A DNA stretch of 64,000 nucleotides from an uncultured Rikenellaceae bacterium (GCA_910577285.1 CAJTLO010000001.1:25192-89191), one strand, 5' to 3'; numbered from the stretch's first letter, positions 16,801 to 25,766 are shown. The notes: generated from the letters alone by a model not told the origin. Made by a program: numbers and translations.

Positions 16801-17600
16801 CGGTGGCCTACTTCCCTTCGTTCCCCGGAACGAACTGCGACTACGATACGGCCAGGGCATTCCGTCGGGCGGGTGCGGAGATCGCCACGAGCGTCTTCCG
16901 TAACCTTTCGGGTGCCGATGTGATGGATTCCATCGACGAGATGTGCCGCAAGATAGCCGCCTGCGATATCTTCGTGCTGAGCGGAGGTTTCTCCTCCGGC
17001 GACGAGCCCGACGGCAGCGGCAAGTTCATCGTGAGCGTGCTCAACAATGCCCGTGTCACGGAGGAGATCCATCGGCTGCTCGACAGGGGCGGTCTGATCC
17101 TGGGTATCTGCAACGGCTTCCAGGCCCTTGTCAAGTCGGGTCTGCTGCCTTACGGTAGGTTGGGCCGGCTGACGCCCGATTCGCCCACGCTGTTCCGCAA
17201 CGACGTGAATCGCCACATCTCGCAGATGGTGACCACGCGCGTGGCGTCGACCAACTCCCCCTGGCTGGCCGGTTTCGAGGTGGGCGACCTGCACACCATT
17301 GCCGTGAGCCACGGCGAAGGCAAGTTCGTGGTGAACGAGCGTCAGGCGCGGGAGCTTTTCGAGGCAGGGCAGGTGGCTTTCCAGTACGCCGACGCCGCAG
17401 GGACGCCGACCGGCAAGGCACCGTTCAACCCCAACGGTTCCTATTACGCCATCGAGGGAATCGTGAGCCGCGACGGGCGGATTCTGGGCAAGATGGGCCA
17501 TACGGAGCGTTACGAACCCAACCTGTTCCGCAACATTGCGGGCGACAAGGTGCAGGATATTTTCGGTAATGCCGTAAGGTATTTCAGGAAGCAGCGATGA
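13887..17600 (+). CDS. purL: Phosphoribosylformylglycinamidine synthase (single-chain PurL)
   Basis: Amidates FGAR to FGAM using glutamine and ATP. 1237 residues from ATG 13887; a TTG nine codons upstream is possible but less likely. This is the large single-polypeptide form, so separate purS and purQ are not needed. Two AIRS-like halves include DTYWSDHCRHTTF and NETHNHPTEIEPFGGAST. The C-terminal class I amidotransferase domain (about residue 970 on) has FPGTNCDYD, ILGICNGFQ with the nucleophile Cys, and VSHGEGKF with the catalytic His. Normal length for Bacteroidota. Confidence 0.95.
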   Translation: MESYRIYVEKKPEFRVEAQSLQEELNGNLGLSLRELRLLNVYDLFGFTPELLEKSRYGVFGEVVTDVVTDACDLTGKKYLAVEYLPGQFDQRAESARECVMLLEPEARVKIRSARLLIFDPDVTEADMARIRKYYINGVESREKNLAVLGAAENAEVRPVPVLEGFTRMAEEELAPYCKANGLAMNADDLREVVNYFRREGRDPSETELRILDTYWSDHCRHTTFTTVLEEITVDESFMKGELEESLALYRRMREELGRGAKPVCLMDMATIGARYLKKKGLLDDQEVSEENNACSIFINVDVDGESQKWLLQFKNETHNHPTEIEPFGGASTCLGGAIRDPLSGRAYVYQAMRVTGAGNIYQPVGETLEGKLPQRIISTKAAAGYSSYGNQIGLATTHVREIYHEDYVAKRLEVGAVVGAVKAENVRRETPVPGDIVLLLGGRTGRDGVGGATGSSKEHNEQSLEQCGSEVQKGNAPEERKLQRLFRRPEVTRLIKKSNDFGAGGVSVAIGELTDGLDIYLDRVPTKYSGLNSTELAISESQERIAVVVERKDREEFERYCASENVEVTYVADVTDTRRMRMYSRGELVVDLSREFIDSAGAEHYARAAVEGVERRDPFLREVRGGSVAEKMQSLLSDDNVVSQKGMVEMFDSTIGASTVLMPYGGRTQQTETQVSVQKIPVGEGYTDTASIMSFGFNPFISKWSPYHGAAYAVVEAVSKAVAAGARFERMRFSYQEYFERMTDDPHTWGKPLAALLGALKMQEALGLPSIGGKDSMSGTFKDIDVPPTLIAFGITTVDAGRVISPEFKEAGHCIYLIKHLPLHNFMPDTDALKKNWEYVSGQIAAGNIVSGWAVGFGGVAEAVAKMSFGNRIGADIKVNEQDLFGFGYGSLVVESLGELDWPGAVALGRTVAEETVTVNGERMPVDLLLEANTAKFTAVYPDRGATEPALMQGTSASVVFEYPGPAKEHPVAYFPSFPGTNCDYDTARAFRRAGAEIATSVFRNLSGADVMDSIDEMCRKIAACDIFVLSGGFSSGDEPDGSGKFIVSVLNNARVTEEIHRLLDRGGLILGICNGFQALVKSGLLPYGRLGRLTPDSPTLFRNDVNRHISQMVTTRVASTNSPWLAGFEVGDLHTIAVSHGEGKFVVNERQARELFEAGQVAFQYADAAGTPTGKAPFNPNGSYYAIEGIVSRDGRILGKMGHTERYEPNLFRNIAGDKVQDIFGNAVRYFRKQR

Positions 17601-17679
17601 TTGAAAGTAGCTCCGTCCGACGGACGGGCAGCATGAGAGAAAACATAAAATAAAAACGATAAATCATTCCGATACGACT

Positions 17680-18387
17680 ATGGAAAAGCGCGAAATGCTC
17701 TACGAGGGCAAGGCAAAACAGGTATTCCTGACGGACGACCCCGATGTGATCGTCATCCACTACAAGGACGATGCTACGGCATACAACAACGTCAAGAAAG
17801 CGACGATCGAGGCGAAGGGCCTGCTCAACAACCAGATATCGACCATTATCTTCAAGTATCTGGTCGAGAACGGAATCCCCACGCATTTCATCGAACAGCT
17901 CAACGACCGCGACCAGCTCTGCCGGCGCGTGACCATCTTCCCGCTGGAGGTGATCGTGCGTAACGTCATTGCGGGTTCGATGGCCAAGCGGCTCGATATT
18001 CCGGAGGGAACGAAGCCGTCGAACACCATCATCGACATCTGCTACAAGAAGGACGAACTGGGCGATCCGCTCATCAACAACGACCATGCGGTGGCGCTCG
18101 GCGTGGCTACCTACGAGGAGCTCGACGAGATGTTCGACCTCACGCGCCGGATCAACGTGCTGCTGACCGATCTTTTCGCCAAACTGGGCATCACGCTCGT
18201 GGACTTCAAGATCGAGTTCGGCAAGACGAACGACGGCAAGATCGTGCTGGCCGACGAGATCAGCCCCGATACCTGCCGCCTTTGGGACTCCCAGACCAAC
18301 GAGAAACTCGACAAGGACCGTTTCCGTCGCGACCTGGGCAAGGTACGCGAGGCGTACGAGGAGATACTCCACAGGCTTACGAAATAA
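17680..18387 (+). CDS. purC: Phosphoribosylaminoimidazole-succinocarboxamide synthase
   Basis: 235 residues. Joins aspartate to CAIR with ATP to give SAICAR. Recognised by MLYEGKAKQVF at the start, FPLEVIVRNVIAGS and LVDFKIEFGK...ADEISPDTCRLWD. Lies between purL and purF; a stable hairpin follows before purF. Confidence 0.96.
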   Translation: MEKREMLYEGKAKQVFLTDDPDVIVIHYKDDATAYNNVKKATIEAKGLLNNQISTIIFKYLVENGIPTHFIEQLNDRDQLCRRVTIFPLEVIVRNVIAGSMAKRLDIPEGTKPSNTIIDICYKKDELGDPLINNDHAVALGVATYEELDEMFDLTRRINVLLTDLFAKLGITLVDFKIEFGKTNDGKIVLADEISPDTCRLWDSQTNEKLDKDRFRRDLGKVREAYEEILHRLTK

Positions 18388-18406
18388 GCGGGAGAGAGGG
18401 ATACTT

Positions 18407-18453
18407 CCGGCCCCGTAACGACGTTTGTTATGTAGCGGGGCCGGATAACTTTT
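18407..18453 (+). terminator. Intra-operon hairpin between purC and purF
   Basis: CCGGCCCCG (18407-18415) pairs with CGGGGCCGG (18436-18444), followed by ATAACTTTTTC. GTAAC/GTTA inside the loop can extend the stem. It could be a partial terminator that lowers distal gene expression, or an mRNA processing or stability element. Confidence 0.55.
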
Positions 18454-18598
18454 TCGGCGAAAGGCCCGAAAGCGCATGTGCGGGGAGGATTTCCCTTGCG
18501 TGTGTGCTCTCCTTTTTTTATTTTTGACGGATATATGGCGTACGGTCCGCCGCATGAGGCGGGGCCGAGACGGTATTTTTATTTGGAGGACAATACAA

Positions 18599-20011
18599 AT
18601 GGCTAATTATCAGGACAGGCAGATCCATGAGGAGTGCGGCGTTTTCGGCGTTTTCGGCGTGGAGAAGGCCGCATCGCTCACCTATTACGGACTTCATTCG
18701 CTCCAGCATCGCGGACAGGAGGGGTGCGGCATCGTGAGCGTAGACAACCGTACGTTCCATCGGGTGAAAGGCGAGGGGCTCGTGACGGAGGTTTTCAACG
18801 AAGACAACCTGCGCACGCTTACGGGCGACATGGCCATCGGCCATGTGCGCTATTCGACCACGGGCGGCGGGGGCATCGACAACGTCCAGCCGTTCATGTT
18901 CATGCACAGCACGGGCGATTTCGCGCTGGCGCACAACGGCAACCTCGTCAACTCCGTGCAGTTGAAGACCTTCCTCGAGGAGCGCGGCAGCCTGTTCCAC
19001 TCCACGTCGGACAGCGAGATCTTCGCCCACCTCATCAAGAAGGAGACCGACAGCCGCGACCGCATTTTCCCCATTCTCGAAGCGTTGAACATGGTCGAGG
19101 GAGCTTTCGCGCTGCTCATCATGACGGCCAGCAAGATCTACGCCTGCCGCGATAAGCACGGGTTGCGTCCGCTTTCGATCGGGAAGCTCGGCGACGGCTA
19201 TGTGGTCAGCAGCGAGACGTGCGCTTTCGAGGTGGTCGGTGCCGAGTTTGTCCGCGACGTGGCTCCGGGCGAGGTGGTGATCATCGACGTGAACGGCCTG
19301 CAGAGCGTGGACTACTCCAAATTCAAACACTACAACATGTGCGCCATGGAGTATGTCTACTTCGCCCGTCCCGACAGCGATATCGAGGGCACCAACGTGC
19401 ACGCGTTCCGCAAGGAGACCGGGCGCATGCTCTACGAGGAGGCCCCGGTGGAGGCCGACATCGTGGTGGGCGTTCCCGATTCGAGCCTCAGCGCGGCCAT
19501 CGGTTACAGCGAGGCGAGCGGCATTCCCTACGAAATGGGTCTTATCAAGAACAAATACGTGGGCCGTACCTTCATCCAGCCTTCGCAGGAGCTCCGGGAG
19601 AAGGGCGTGCGGATGAAACTCTCGCCGGTGCGGAGCATCGTCGAGGGCAAGAGGCTGGTGATCGTGGACGACTCCATCGTGCGGGGGACGACCTCGCGCC
19701 GTATCGTGAAGATGCTCCGCCAGTCGGGTGCCAAGGAGATCCATATGCGCATCGCCAGTCCGGCCATCACCCATCCCTGTTTCTACGGGGTGGACATGTC
19801 CACCTACGACGAACTGATATGTGCCCGGGAGAAGGATCTGGAAGCGGTGCGCAAGCTCATCGGAGCCGATTCGCTGGTGTGGCTCTCGCCCGAGGCGCTC
19901 TACAAGGCGGCGGGCGGCCGTAACGAGTTGTGCATCGCCTGCTTCAACGGCCGTTATCCCACGGCCCTCTACCAGTCGATACACGATGTGAACAAGGATA
20001 AGAAATGTTGA
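18599..20011 (+). CDS. purF: Amidophosphoribosyltransferase (propeptide and Fe-S type)
   Basis: First committed purine step: PRPP plus glutamine gives phosphoribosylamine. 470 residues from ATG 18599, which has GGAGG nine bases upstream. The frame is open further upstream but has no homology. MANYQDRQIHEE precedes Cys13 of CGVFGVFG, so a 12-residue propeptide must be removed to expose the N-terminal Cys nucleophile. Cysteines at YNMCAMEY, THPCFYG and ELCIAC fit the 4Fe-4S ligands of the Bacillus-type enzyme. The PRPP loop is RLVIVDDSIVRGTTS. Confidence 0.95.
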   Translation: MANYQDRQIHEECGVFGVFGVEKAASLTYYGLHSLQHRGQEGCGIVSVDNRTFHRVKGEGLVTEVFNEDNLRTLTGDMAIGHVRYSTTGGGGIDNVQPFMFMHSTGDFALAHNGNLVNSVQLKTFLEERGSLFHSTSDSEIFAHLIKKETDSRDRIFPILEALNMVEGAFALLIMTASKIYACRDKHGLRPLSIGKLGDGYVVSSETCAFEVVGAEFVRDVAPGEVVIIDVNGLQSVDYSKFKHYNMCAMEYVYFARPDSDIEGTNVHAFRKETGRMLYEEAPVEADIVVGVPDSSLSAAIGYSEASGIPYEMGLIKNKYVGRTFIQPSQELREKGVRMKLSPVRSIVEGKRLVIVDDSIVRGTTSRRIVKMLRQSGAKEIHMRIASPAITHPCFYGVDMSTYDELICAREKDLEAVRKLIGADSLVWLSPEALYKAAGGRNELCIACFNGRYPTALYQSIHDVNKDKKC

Positions 20012-20035
20012 TAACATACGAAAAACGAGATATTT

Positions 20036-21061
20036 ATGGCAAAGAGTTATGAAGAGGCCGGCGTGAACCTCGAAGCGGGCTACGAAGGGGTGAGGCGTAT
20101 TAAGAAACACGTCGCATCCACGGCGCGTACCGGCGTGATGGGCAACATAGGTGCGTTCGGCGGCATGTTCGACCTTTCCAAACTCGGAGTGGCCGAACCG
20201 GTGCTCGTGAGCGGGACGGACGGCGTGGGTACCAAGCTGAAGATCGCCATCGAGATGGACCGGCACGATACCATCGGAATCGATGCCGTGGCCATGTGTG
20301 TGAACGACGTGCTCGCACAGGGGGCCGAGCCCATCTTCTTCCTCGACTACATCGCGCTGGGCGTCAACGACCCGGTGAAGGTGGAGGCCATCGTAGCGGG
20401 TGTGGCCGACGGTTGCCGGCAGGCGGGATGCGCTCTCGTGGGCGGGGAGACCGCCGAGATGCCCGGTATGTATGCCGGCGACGACTACGACATCGCGGGC
20501 TTCACCTGCGGTGTGGTGGACAAGTCGCGCCTGATCGACTGCTCGAAGGTGGCGGCCGGCGACGTGCTGGTGGGGATCGCCTCGAGCGGCGTGCACTCCA
20601 ACGGTTTCAGCCTGGTGCGCAAGGTGGTTGCCGACAACGGTTTCCAGCTGGATAAGGTATATCCCGAACTGGGCGAACGCACGTTGGGCGAAGTGTTGCT
20701 GACTCCCACGAAAATCTATGTGAAACAGGTGCTCGACGTGATCGCGCAGTGCGACGTGCACGGCATCAGCCACATCACGGGCGGCGGTTTCGACGAGAAC
20801 ATTCCCCGCATCCTGAAGGAGGGACAGGGCATAGAGGTGACGGAGGGTTCGTGGGAGATTCTTCCCGTATTCCGTTTCCTGGAGAAATACGGCCGGATCG
20901 CGCACCGGGAGATGTTCAACATCTTCAACATGGGAATCGGTATGGTCATCGCGCTGCCCGAGGCGGATGCGGCGAAGGCCGTGGCGATACTCGAAGGGTA
21001 TGGCGAACGGGCCTCGGTGATCGGTCGCGTTACCGACCGCGAAGGCGTGGAGATCAGGTAA
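20036..21061 (+). CDS. purM: Phosphoribosylformylglycinamidine cyclo-ligase (AIR synthetase)
   Basis: 341 residues. ATP-dependent closure of FGAM to AIR. Motifs: LVSGTDGVGTKLKIA, DAVAMCVNDVLAQGAEP, GGETAEMPGMY and SHITGGGFDENIPRI. Its TAA stop (21059-21061) directly abuts the purN ATG at 21062, so translation is probably coupled. Confidence 0.96.
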   Translation: MAKSYEEAGVNLEAGYEGVRRIKKHVASTARTGVMGNIGAFGGMFDLSKLGVAEPVLVSGTDGVGTKLKIAIEMDRHDTIGIDAVAMCVNDVLAQGAEPIFFLDYIALGVNDPVKVEAIVAGVADGCRQAGCALVGGETAEMPGMYAGDDYDIAGFTCGVVDKSRLIDCSKVAAGDVLVGIASSGVHSNGFSLVRKVVADNGFQLDKVYPELGERTLGEVLLTPTKIYVKQVLDVIAQCDVHGISHITGGGFDENIPRILKEGQGIEVTEGSWEILPVFRFLEKYGRIAHREMFNIFNMGIGMVIALPEADAAKAVAILEGYGERASVIGRVTDREGVEIR

Positions 21062-21661
21062 ATGCTCAAGCAGAAGCGAATGGATACCCGACACAGACTC
21101 GCCGTATTCGCCAGCGGCAACGGCAGCAATTTCGAGGCGATCGCCGCGGCGTGCGCCGACGGACGCCTCGATGCGCAGGTGGTCCTGCTCGTGTGCGACC
21201 GACCGGGAGCCTACGTATGTTCCCGGGCCGAGCGTCTGGGAGTGGAAACGTTTGTGTTCCGCCCCAAGGAGTATGCCTCGAAGGAGGCCTACGAGGCGGA
21301 GATCGTGCGGATGCTCGACGAACGGGGAGTGGAGCTGGTCTGCCTGGCCGGATACATGCGCATCCTCTCCCGCGTGATGCTCGACGCCTACGGCGGACGG
21401 ATCGTCAATATCCACCCGTCGCTGCTCCCGGCCTTCAAGGGGGCGCATGCCATTCGGGATGCGTTCGAGTACGGGGTGAAGGTGTACGGCGTGACGGTGC
21501 ATTACGTGAACGACGAGCTGGACGGCGGAAAGATCATCGCCCAGCGGGCTTTCGATTATACCGGTACCGATGCCGAGGAGTTGGAGGCGATGGTGCATGC
21601 GGTGGAACATCCGCTCTATGTGGAGGCGGTCGCCGGCCTGCTTGCTGCGGGAGACAGGTGA
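21062..21661 (+). CDS. purN: Phosphoribosylglycinamide formyltransferase
   Basis: 199 residues. Transfers formyl from 10-formyl-THF to GAR. FASGNGSNFEAI binds GAR phosphate; IVNIHPSLLPAFKG carries the catalytic Asn and His, and HYVNDELDGGKII the Asp. The ATG at 21062 touches the purM stop; MDTRHRL at 21080 is an alternative start closer to the usual N-terminus. The folate donor is supplied by folD at the end of this operon. Confidence 0.95.
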   Translation: MLKQKRMDTRHRLAVFASGNGSNFEAIAAACADGRLDAQVVLLVCDRPGAYVCSRAERLGVETFVFRPKEYASKEAYEAEIVRMLDERGVELVCLAGYMRILSRVMLDAYGGRIVNIHPSLLPAFKGAHAIRDAFEYGVKVYGVTVHYVNDELDGGKIIAQRAFDYTGTDAEELEAMVHAVEHPLYVEAVAGLLAAGDR

Positions 21662-21769
21662 TCTTCCTCCGGAATTTTTGCCGCGGCGGGCGCTGCGGCC
21701 GTCTTATCCGTCCGGCGGGCGGAGGCGATAAACGAAAGGTTTGAAAACAATAAAAACGATAGACAGAAG

Positions 21770-23299
21770 ATGAGAGCACTTATCAGCGTCAGCGACAAGA
21801 CGGGGGTCGTGGAGTTCGCGGACGGTTTGAGAAAACTGGGTTGGGAGATCATCGCCACGGGCGGAACCATGAAGCTGCTGCGCGAAGCGGGGCTGGAGGT
21901 GATCAACATCAGCGACGTGACGGGTTTCCCGGAGATATGCGACGGTCGCGTGAAGACGCTTCACCCGAAGGTACACGGCGGCCTGTTGGGGCGTCGCGAC
22001 CTGCCCTCGCACCTGGAGGCGCTCCGGGAGAACGGCATCGAGTTTATCGACATGGTGTGCGTGAACCTCTATCCTTTCCGCCAGACGATCGCCAAAGAGG
22101 GCGTATCGATGGAGGATGCGATAGAGAACATCGACATAGGCGGTCCGTCGATGCTCCGCAGTGCGGCCAAGAACTACCGCGACGTGACGGTGGTGTGCGA
22201 TCCGCAGGATTACGCACAGGTGCTCGACGAAATTCGCGGAGAGGGCAATACGCGGCCCGAAACGAGGCTCGTGCTCTCGGCCAAGGCATTTACCCACACC
22301 GCGCAGTACGACTCCTGCATCGCCACCTACCTGCGGGAGAAGGCCGGCCTGCCGGAGAAGCTCTTCCTGGATTTCGACATCGTGCAGACGTTGCGTTACG
22401 GCGAAAACCCTCATCAGGAAGCGAAGTTCTACCGCGGGGCCGAACCGGTGCCCTTCTCGCTGGCATTCGCCCGTCAGCTCAACGGCAAGGAGCTTTCCTA
22501 TAACAACATACAGGACGCCAATGCGGCGCTCAACATCGTGCGCGAGTTCGATGCCCCCTTCTGCGTGGGGCTCAAGCACATGAATCCGTGCGGGGCGGCC
22601 GTGGGCGCTACCGTCGGCGAGGCGTGGCGCAAAGCCTACGAGGCCGACAAGGTGAGCATCTACGGGGGCATCGTGGCGGTGAACCGTGAAGTGGATGCGG
22701 CGACGGCCCTGGCCATGAAGCCCGTCTTCCTGGAGATTATCATCGCCCCCTCGTTCTCGGAGGAGGCGCTCGAGATATTGACCAAAAAGAAGAACCTGCG
22801 TCTGCTGGAAGTGGACATGCGGCGTACCGGCGGCCGTGAACGGCAGTTGGTGAGCGTGAACGGCGGCCTGCTCGCGCAGGATCTGGATACGGATACCTGC
22901 ACCGTGACCGCGGAGATGGCGGTCACCGAACGTCGTCCGGCTGCGGCGCAGCTCGCCGACATGGATTTCGCATGGCGTATCGTGAAACATGTGAAGTCCA
23001 ACGCCATCGTGGTGGTGAAGGATGGGTGCACGGCCGGTATCGGTGCCGGTCAGATGAACCGTGTGGGATCGGCGGAGATCGCTCTGCGGGAAGCCCGCGA
23101 GAAGGGACTCACCGAAGGGCTCGTGCTCGCGTCGGACGGCTTCCTGCCCTTCGACGATACGGTGACGCTGGCGGCCGGTTACGGCGTGTCGGCCATCGTG
23201 CAGCCCGGCGGCAGCATCCATGACGAGGATTCCGTCGTGAAGGCCGACGAGCTCGGCATCGCCATGGTGTTTACCGGCGAACGTCATTTCAAACATTGA
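21770..23299 (+). CDS. purH: Bifunctional AICAR formyltransferase / IMP cyclohydrolase
   Basis: 509 residues. The last two steps to IMP. The N-terminal cyclohydrolase (residues 1-~195) opens with ALISVSDKTGVVEFA and has SDVTGFPEICDGRVKTLHPKVHGG. The C-terminal transformylase includes LRYGENPHQEA, CVGLKHMNPCGAAVG, SNAIVVVKDG and QPGGSIHDEDSV. Preceded by a ~110-base gap after purN. Confidence 0.96.
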   Translation: MRALISVSDKTGVVEFADGLRKLGWEIIATGGTMKLLREAGLEVINISDVTGFPEICDGRVKTLHPKVHGGLLGRRDLPSHLEALRENGIEFIDMVCVNLYPFRQTIAKEGVSMEDAIENIDIGGPSMLRSAAKNYRDVTVVCDPQDYAQVLDEIRGEGNTRPETRLVLSAKAFTHTAQYDSCIATYLREKAGLPEKLFLDFDIVQTLRYGENPHQEAKFYRGAEPVPFSLAFARQLNGKELSYNNIQDANAALNIVREFDAPFCVGLKHMNPCGAAVGATVGEAWRKAYEADKVSIYGGIVAVNREVDAATALAMKPVFLEIIIAPSFSEEALEILTKKKNLRLLEVDMRRTGGRERQLVSVNGGLLAQDLDTDTCTVTAEMAVTERRPAAAQLADMDFAWRIVKHVKSNAIVVVKDGCTAGIGAGQMNRVGSAEIALREAREKGLTEGLVLASDGFLPFDDTVTLAAGYGVSAIVQPGGSIHDEDSVVKADELGIAMVFTGERHFKH

Positions 23300-23310
23300 C
23301 GCCCGTCGGA

Positions 23311-23342
23311 CCTCCGGGAGAAACCGTTGTGGTTTCCGGAGG
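23311..23342 (+). terminator. Intra-operon hairpin between purH and purD
   Basis: CCTCCGGGAGAAACC (23311-23325) pairs with GGTTTCCGGAGG (23331-23342) with a small bulge, then ACGTCGTTTTATGG. This is the second such structure in the pur cluster. Termination efficiency cannot be judged by eye. Confidence 0.45.
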
Positions 23343-23378
23343 ACGTCGTTTTATGGAACCGAAAGAGAAAAGAGAGAG

Positions 23379-24638
23379 ATGAAAGTACTTGTTGTAGGGG
23401 GCGGCGGCCGTTGCCATGCGATCGTGGATGCGCTGCGTCGTTCGCCGAAAGTGGAAAAGATATATTGTGCGCCGGGCAATGCCGGGATAGCGGAGATGGC
23501 GGAGAATGTGCCGCTCAAGGATACCGACGTGCAGGGATTGCTGGCGTTCGCACAGGATAAGGGCGTAGACTTGACGGTGGTCGGGCCGGAGGTGGCCCTG
23601 CAGGCCGGGATCGTGGACGAGTTCCGTCTTCGGGGGCTCCGTATCTTCGGACCTACGGCGGCGGCGGCCCGTATCGAAACGAGCAAGGAGTTCGCCAAGG
23701 AGCTCATGATGCGCCACGGCATCCCTACGGCCGCTTACCGTCCGTTCGACGACTACCGTGCGGCGATGGAGTATGTGGCTTCGAGGCCGTTGCCTGCGGT
23801 GCTCAAATACGACGGCCTCGCGGCCGGAAAAGGGGTGGTGATCGCCCGTAGCATGGAGGAGGCCGAAGCGGCCCTGCGCGACATGCTGCTCGACGATCGC
23901 TTCGGCCACGGTCGGGTGATCGTGGAGGATTACCTCGAAGGGCCCGAGTTCTCGTTCATGTGTTTCGTATCGGGGTCCCAGGTGTGGCCCATGCCGCTGG
24001 CGCAGGACCATAAGCGGGCCTACGACGGCGACCAAGGGCCCAATACGGGCGGTATGGGTGCCTATTCGCCCGTGCCTTTCGTCAGCGAGGAGGAGCGCCG
24101 GTTCGCCCTGAACGAAATCATGAAGAAGACGGCTGCTGCGTTGGTACTCGAAGGGCTTCCTTTCACGGGTGTCCTGTACGGCGGCCTGATGAAGACGAAG
24201 GAGGGGATCAAGGTGATCGAGTTCAATGCGCGTTTCGGCGATCCCGAAACGGAGGTGGTGCTGCCGCGGCTCAAGAGCGACATATACGATATCTTCGCAG
24301 GGGTGGCCGAAGGGCGGCAACTGGAGGAACCCGTGTGGGACGAGCGTGCCGCACTGGGCATCGTGATGGCCTCCGAGGGGTATCCGGGAGCCTGCGGGAA
24401 GGGATTTCCCATCCGGGGGCTCGATACGATAGACGATCCCGATATTCGTGTCTACCACATGGGCACGGCGGCGTCCGAGGGCGGGGTGGTTACTGCCGGC
24501 GGTCGGGTGCTGATCGTGGTGGGCCGCGGCGAGACGCTGGCCTCCGCACGCCTGAAGGCCGTCGAGGGTGTCGGCCGGGTGGAGTGCGACAAACTCTTTT
24601 ACCGGAAAGATATCGGTGCTGCGGCTCTGGAGTTCTGA
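23379..24638 (+). CDS. purD: Phosphoribosylamine-glycine ligase
   Basis: 419 residues, ATP-grasp enzyme making GAR from phosphoribosylamine, glycine and ATP. It starts MKVLVVGGGGRCHAI, close to the usual G-x-G-G-R-E-H but with Cys in place of Glu. Other motifs: VGPEVALQAGIVDEF, LKYDGLAAGKGV, PNTGGMGAYSPVPF and VIEFNARFGDPETEVVLPRL. Well placed Shine-Dalgarno (AGAGAGAG) before the ATG. Confidence 0.96.
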   Translation: MKVLVVGGGGRCHAIVDALRRSPKVEKIYCAPGNAGIAEMAENVPLKDTDVQGLLAFAQDKGVDLTVVGPEVALQAGIVDEFRLRGLRIFGPTAAAARIETSKEFAKELMMRHGIPTAAYRPFDDYRAAMEYVASRPLPAVLKYDGLAAGKGVVIARSMEEAEAALRDMLLDDRFGHGRVIVEDYLEGPEFSFMCFVSGSQVWPMPLAQDHKRAYDGDQGPNTGGMGAYSPVPFVSEEERRFALNEIMKKTAAALVLEGLPFTGVLYGGLMKTKEGIKVIEFNARFGDPETEVVLPRLKSDIYDIFAGVAEGRQLEEPVWDERAALGIVMASEGYPGACGKGFPIRGLDTIDDPDIRVYHMGTAASEGGVVTAGGRVLIVVGRGETLASARLKAVEGVGRVECDKLFYRKDIGAAALEF

Positions 24639-24749
24639 GGGAGGCGTACCGTACAGGGAGCACGGGTTGTCCGGTGCATGCGGGGCAGCGTGCGGATTGG
24701 ATTGATGAACGTCATTGCAATGGCGGAAGAAATAAATTGAGAAGCGATT

Positions 24750-25610
24750 ATGGTAATAAGCGGGAAAGAAATTTCGATGGAGATGAAGCGGCAGATGGTC
24801 GCCAGGGTGAAGGATCTCGAACAGCAATACGGCAGGGTGCCGCATCTGGTGGTGGTACTCGTCGGCGACGACGCCGGCAGCGTTTCCTATGTGGCGGGCA
24901 AGGCGAAAGCGGCCGATGAGATAGGGATACGGAATACCACCATCCGCAGGCCCGAAACGATCAGCGAGGCGGAGATGCTGGCGCTGATAGAGGAGCTGAA
25001 CGTCGACAGCGACGTGGACGGTATTCTCGTCCAGTTGCCTTTGCCGAAACACATCGACTCCGACAAGGTCATCGCCGCCATAGACCGCGGCAAGGATGTG
25101 GACGGTTTCCATCCGCTCAACGTAGCCTCCCTCTGGCTCAAACAGGAGTGTCTGCTGCCCTGTACGCCGAAGGGCATCATCCGGTTGCTGAAGCGGACCG
25201 GAACGGAGATAGCCGGAAAACGTGCGGTGGTCATCGGACGCAGCAACATCGTGGGGCTGCCGGTGGCCAAGCTGCTGCTCGACGAGAACGCGACGGTGAC
25301 CATAGCCCACAGCCGGACGAAAGACCTGGCCGAGGTGACGCGTCAGGCCGACATCCTCGTGGTAGCTATCGGTCGGCCGAAGTTCGTGACGGCCGATATG
25401 GTGAAGCCGGGCGCCGTGGTGATCGACGTCGGGGTGAACCGCGATCCGGATACGGGCAAGCTCTGCGGCGACGTCGATTTCGATGCCTGCGAGCCCCTGG
25501 TCGGCCAGATTACGAAAGTCCCCGGCGGGGTAGGGCCCATGACCATTACCATCCTCATGGAGAATACGATCGAGGCTTTCGAGCGTCGTGCGGCACGGGG
25601 CCGGAAGTGA
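24750..25610 (+). CDS. folD: Methylenetetrahydrofolate dehydrogenase / methenyltetrahydrofolate cyclohydrolase
   Basis: 286 residues. Generates 10-formyl-THF, the one-carbon donor used by PurN and PurH. Motifs: SYVAGKAKAADEIGI (catalytic Tyr and Lys), GILVQLPLPKHID, GRSNIVGLPVAKLLL (NADP Rossmann loop) and PGGVGPMTITILMENT. Last gene of the pur operon, 111 bases after purD and followed by a strong terminator; co-transcription links folate supply to purine demand. Confidence 0.95.
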   Translation: MVISGKEISMEMKRQMVARVKDLEQQYGRVPHLVVVLVGDDAGSVSYVAGKAKAADEIGIRNTTIRRPETISEAEMLALIEELNVDSDVDGILVQLPLPKHIDSDKVIAAIDRGKDVDGFHPLNVASLWLKQECLLPCTPKGIIRLLKRTGTEIAGKRAVVIGRSNIVGLPVAKLLLDENATVTIAHSRTKDLAEVTRQADILVVAIGRPKFVTADMVKPGAVVIDVGVNRDPDTGKLCGDVDFDACEPLVGQITKVPGGVGPMTITILMENTIEAFERRAARGRK

Positions 25611-25630
25611 TATTTTCCCGAAGGATTTGC

Positions 25631-25670
25631 GAACGGACCGCACGCGAGACGCGTGCGGTCCGTTCGTTTT
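25631..25670 (+). terminator. Terminator of the purine operon
   Basis: Perfect 16-bp stem (25631-25646 with 25650-25665, loop AGA) followed by GTTTT, 20 bases after the folD stop. Confidence 0.88.
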
Positions 25671-25738
25671 GGGGGCTCCGCTGCTGTCCCGGCGGGCGGG
25701 AGGTATCGCAAATAGGGGGATGATTTTTCCTATCTGTT

Positions 25739-25766
25739 TTTGATTTGAAAAAAAGAGGTATCTTTG
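25739..25766 (+). promoter_or_regulatory. Promoter of the AspT/YidE-type transporter
   Basis: TATCTTTG (25759-25766) is a perfect TAnnTTTG box, with TTTG at 25739-25742 (16-base spacing). The ATG is 60 bases downstream. Confidence 0.65.
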
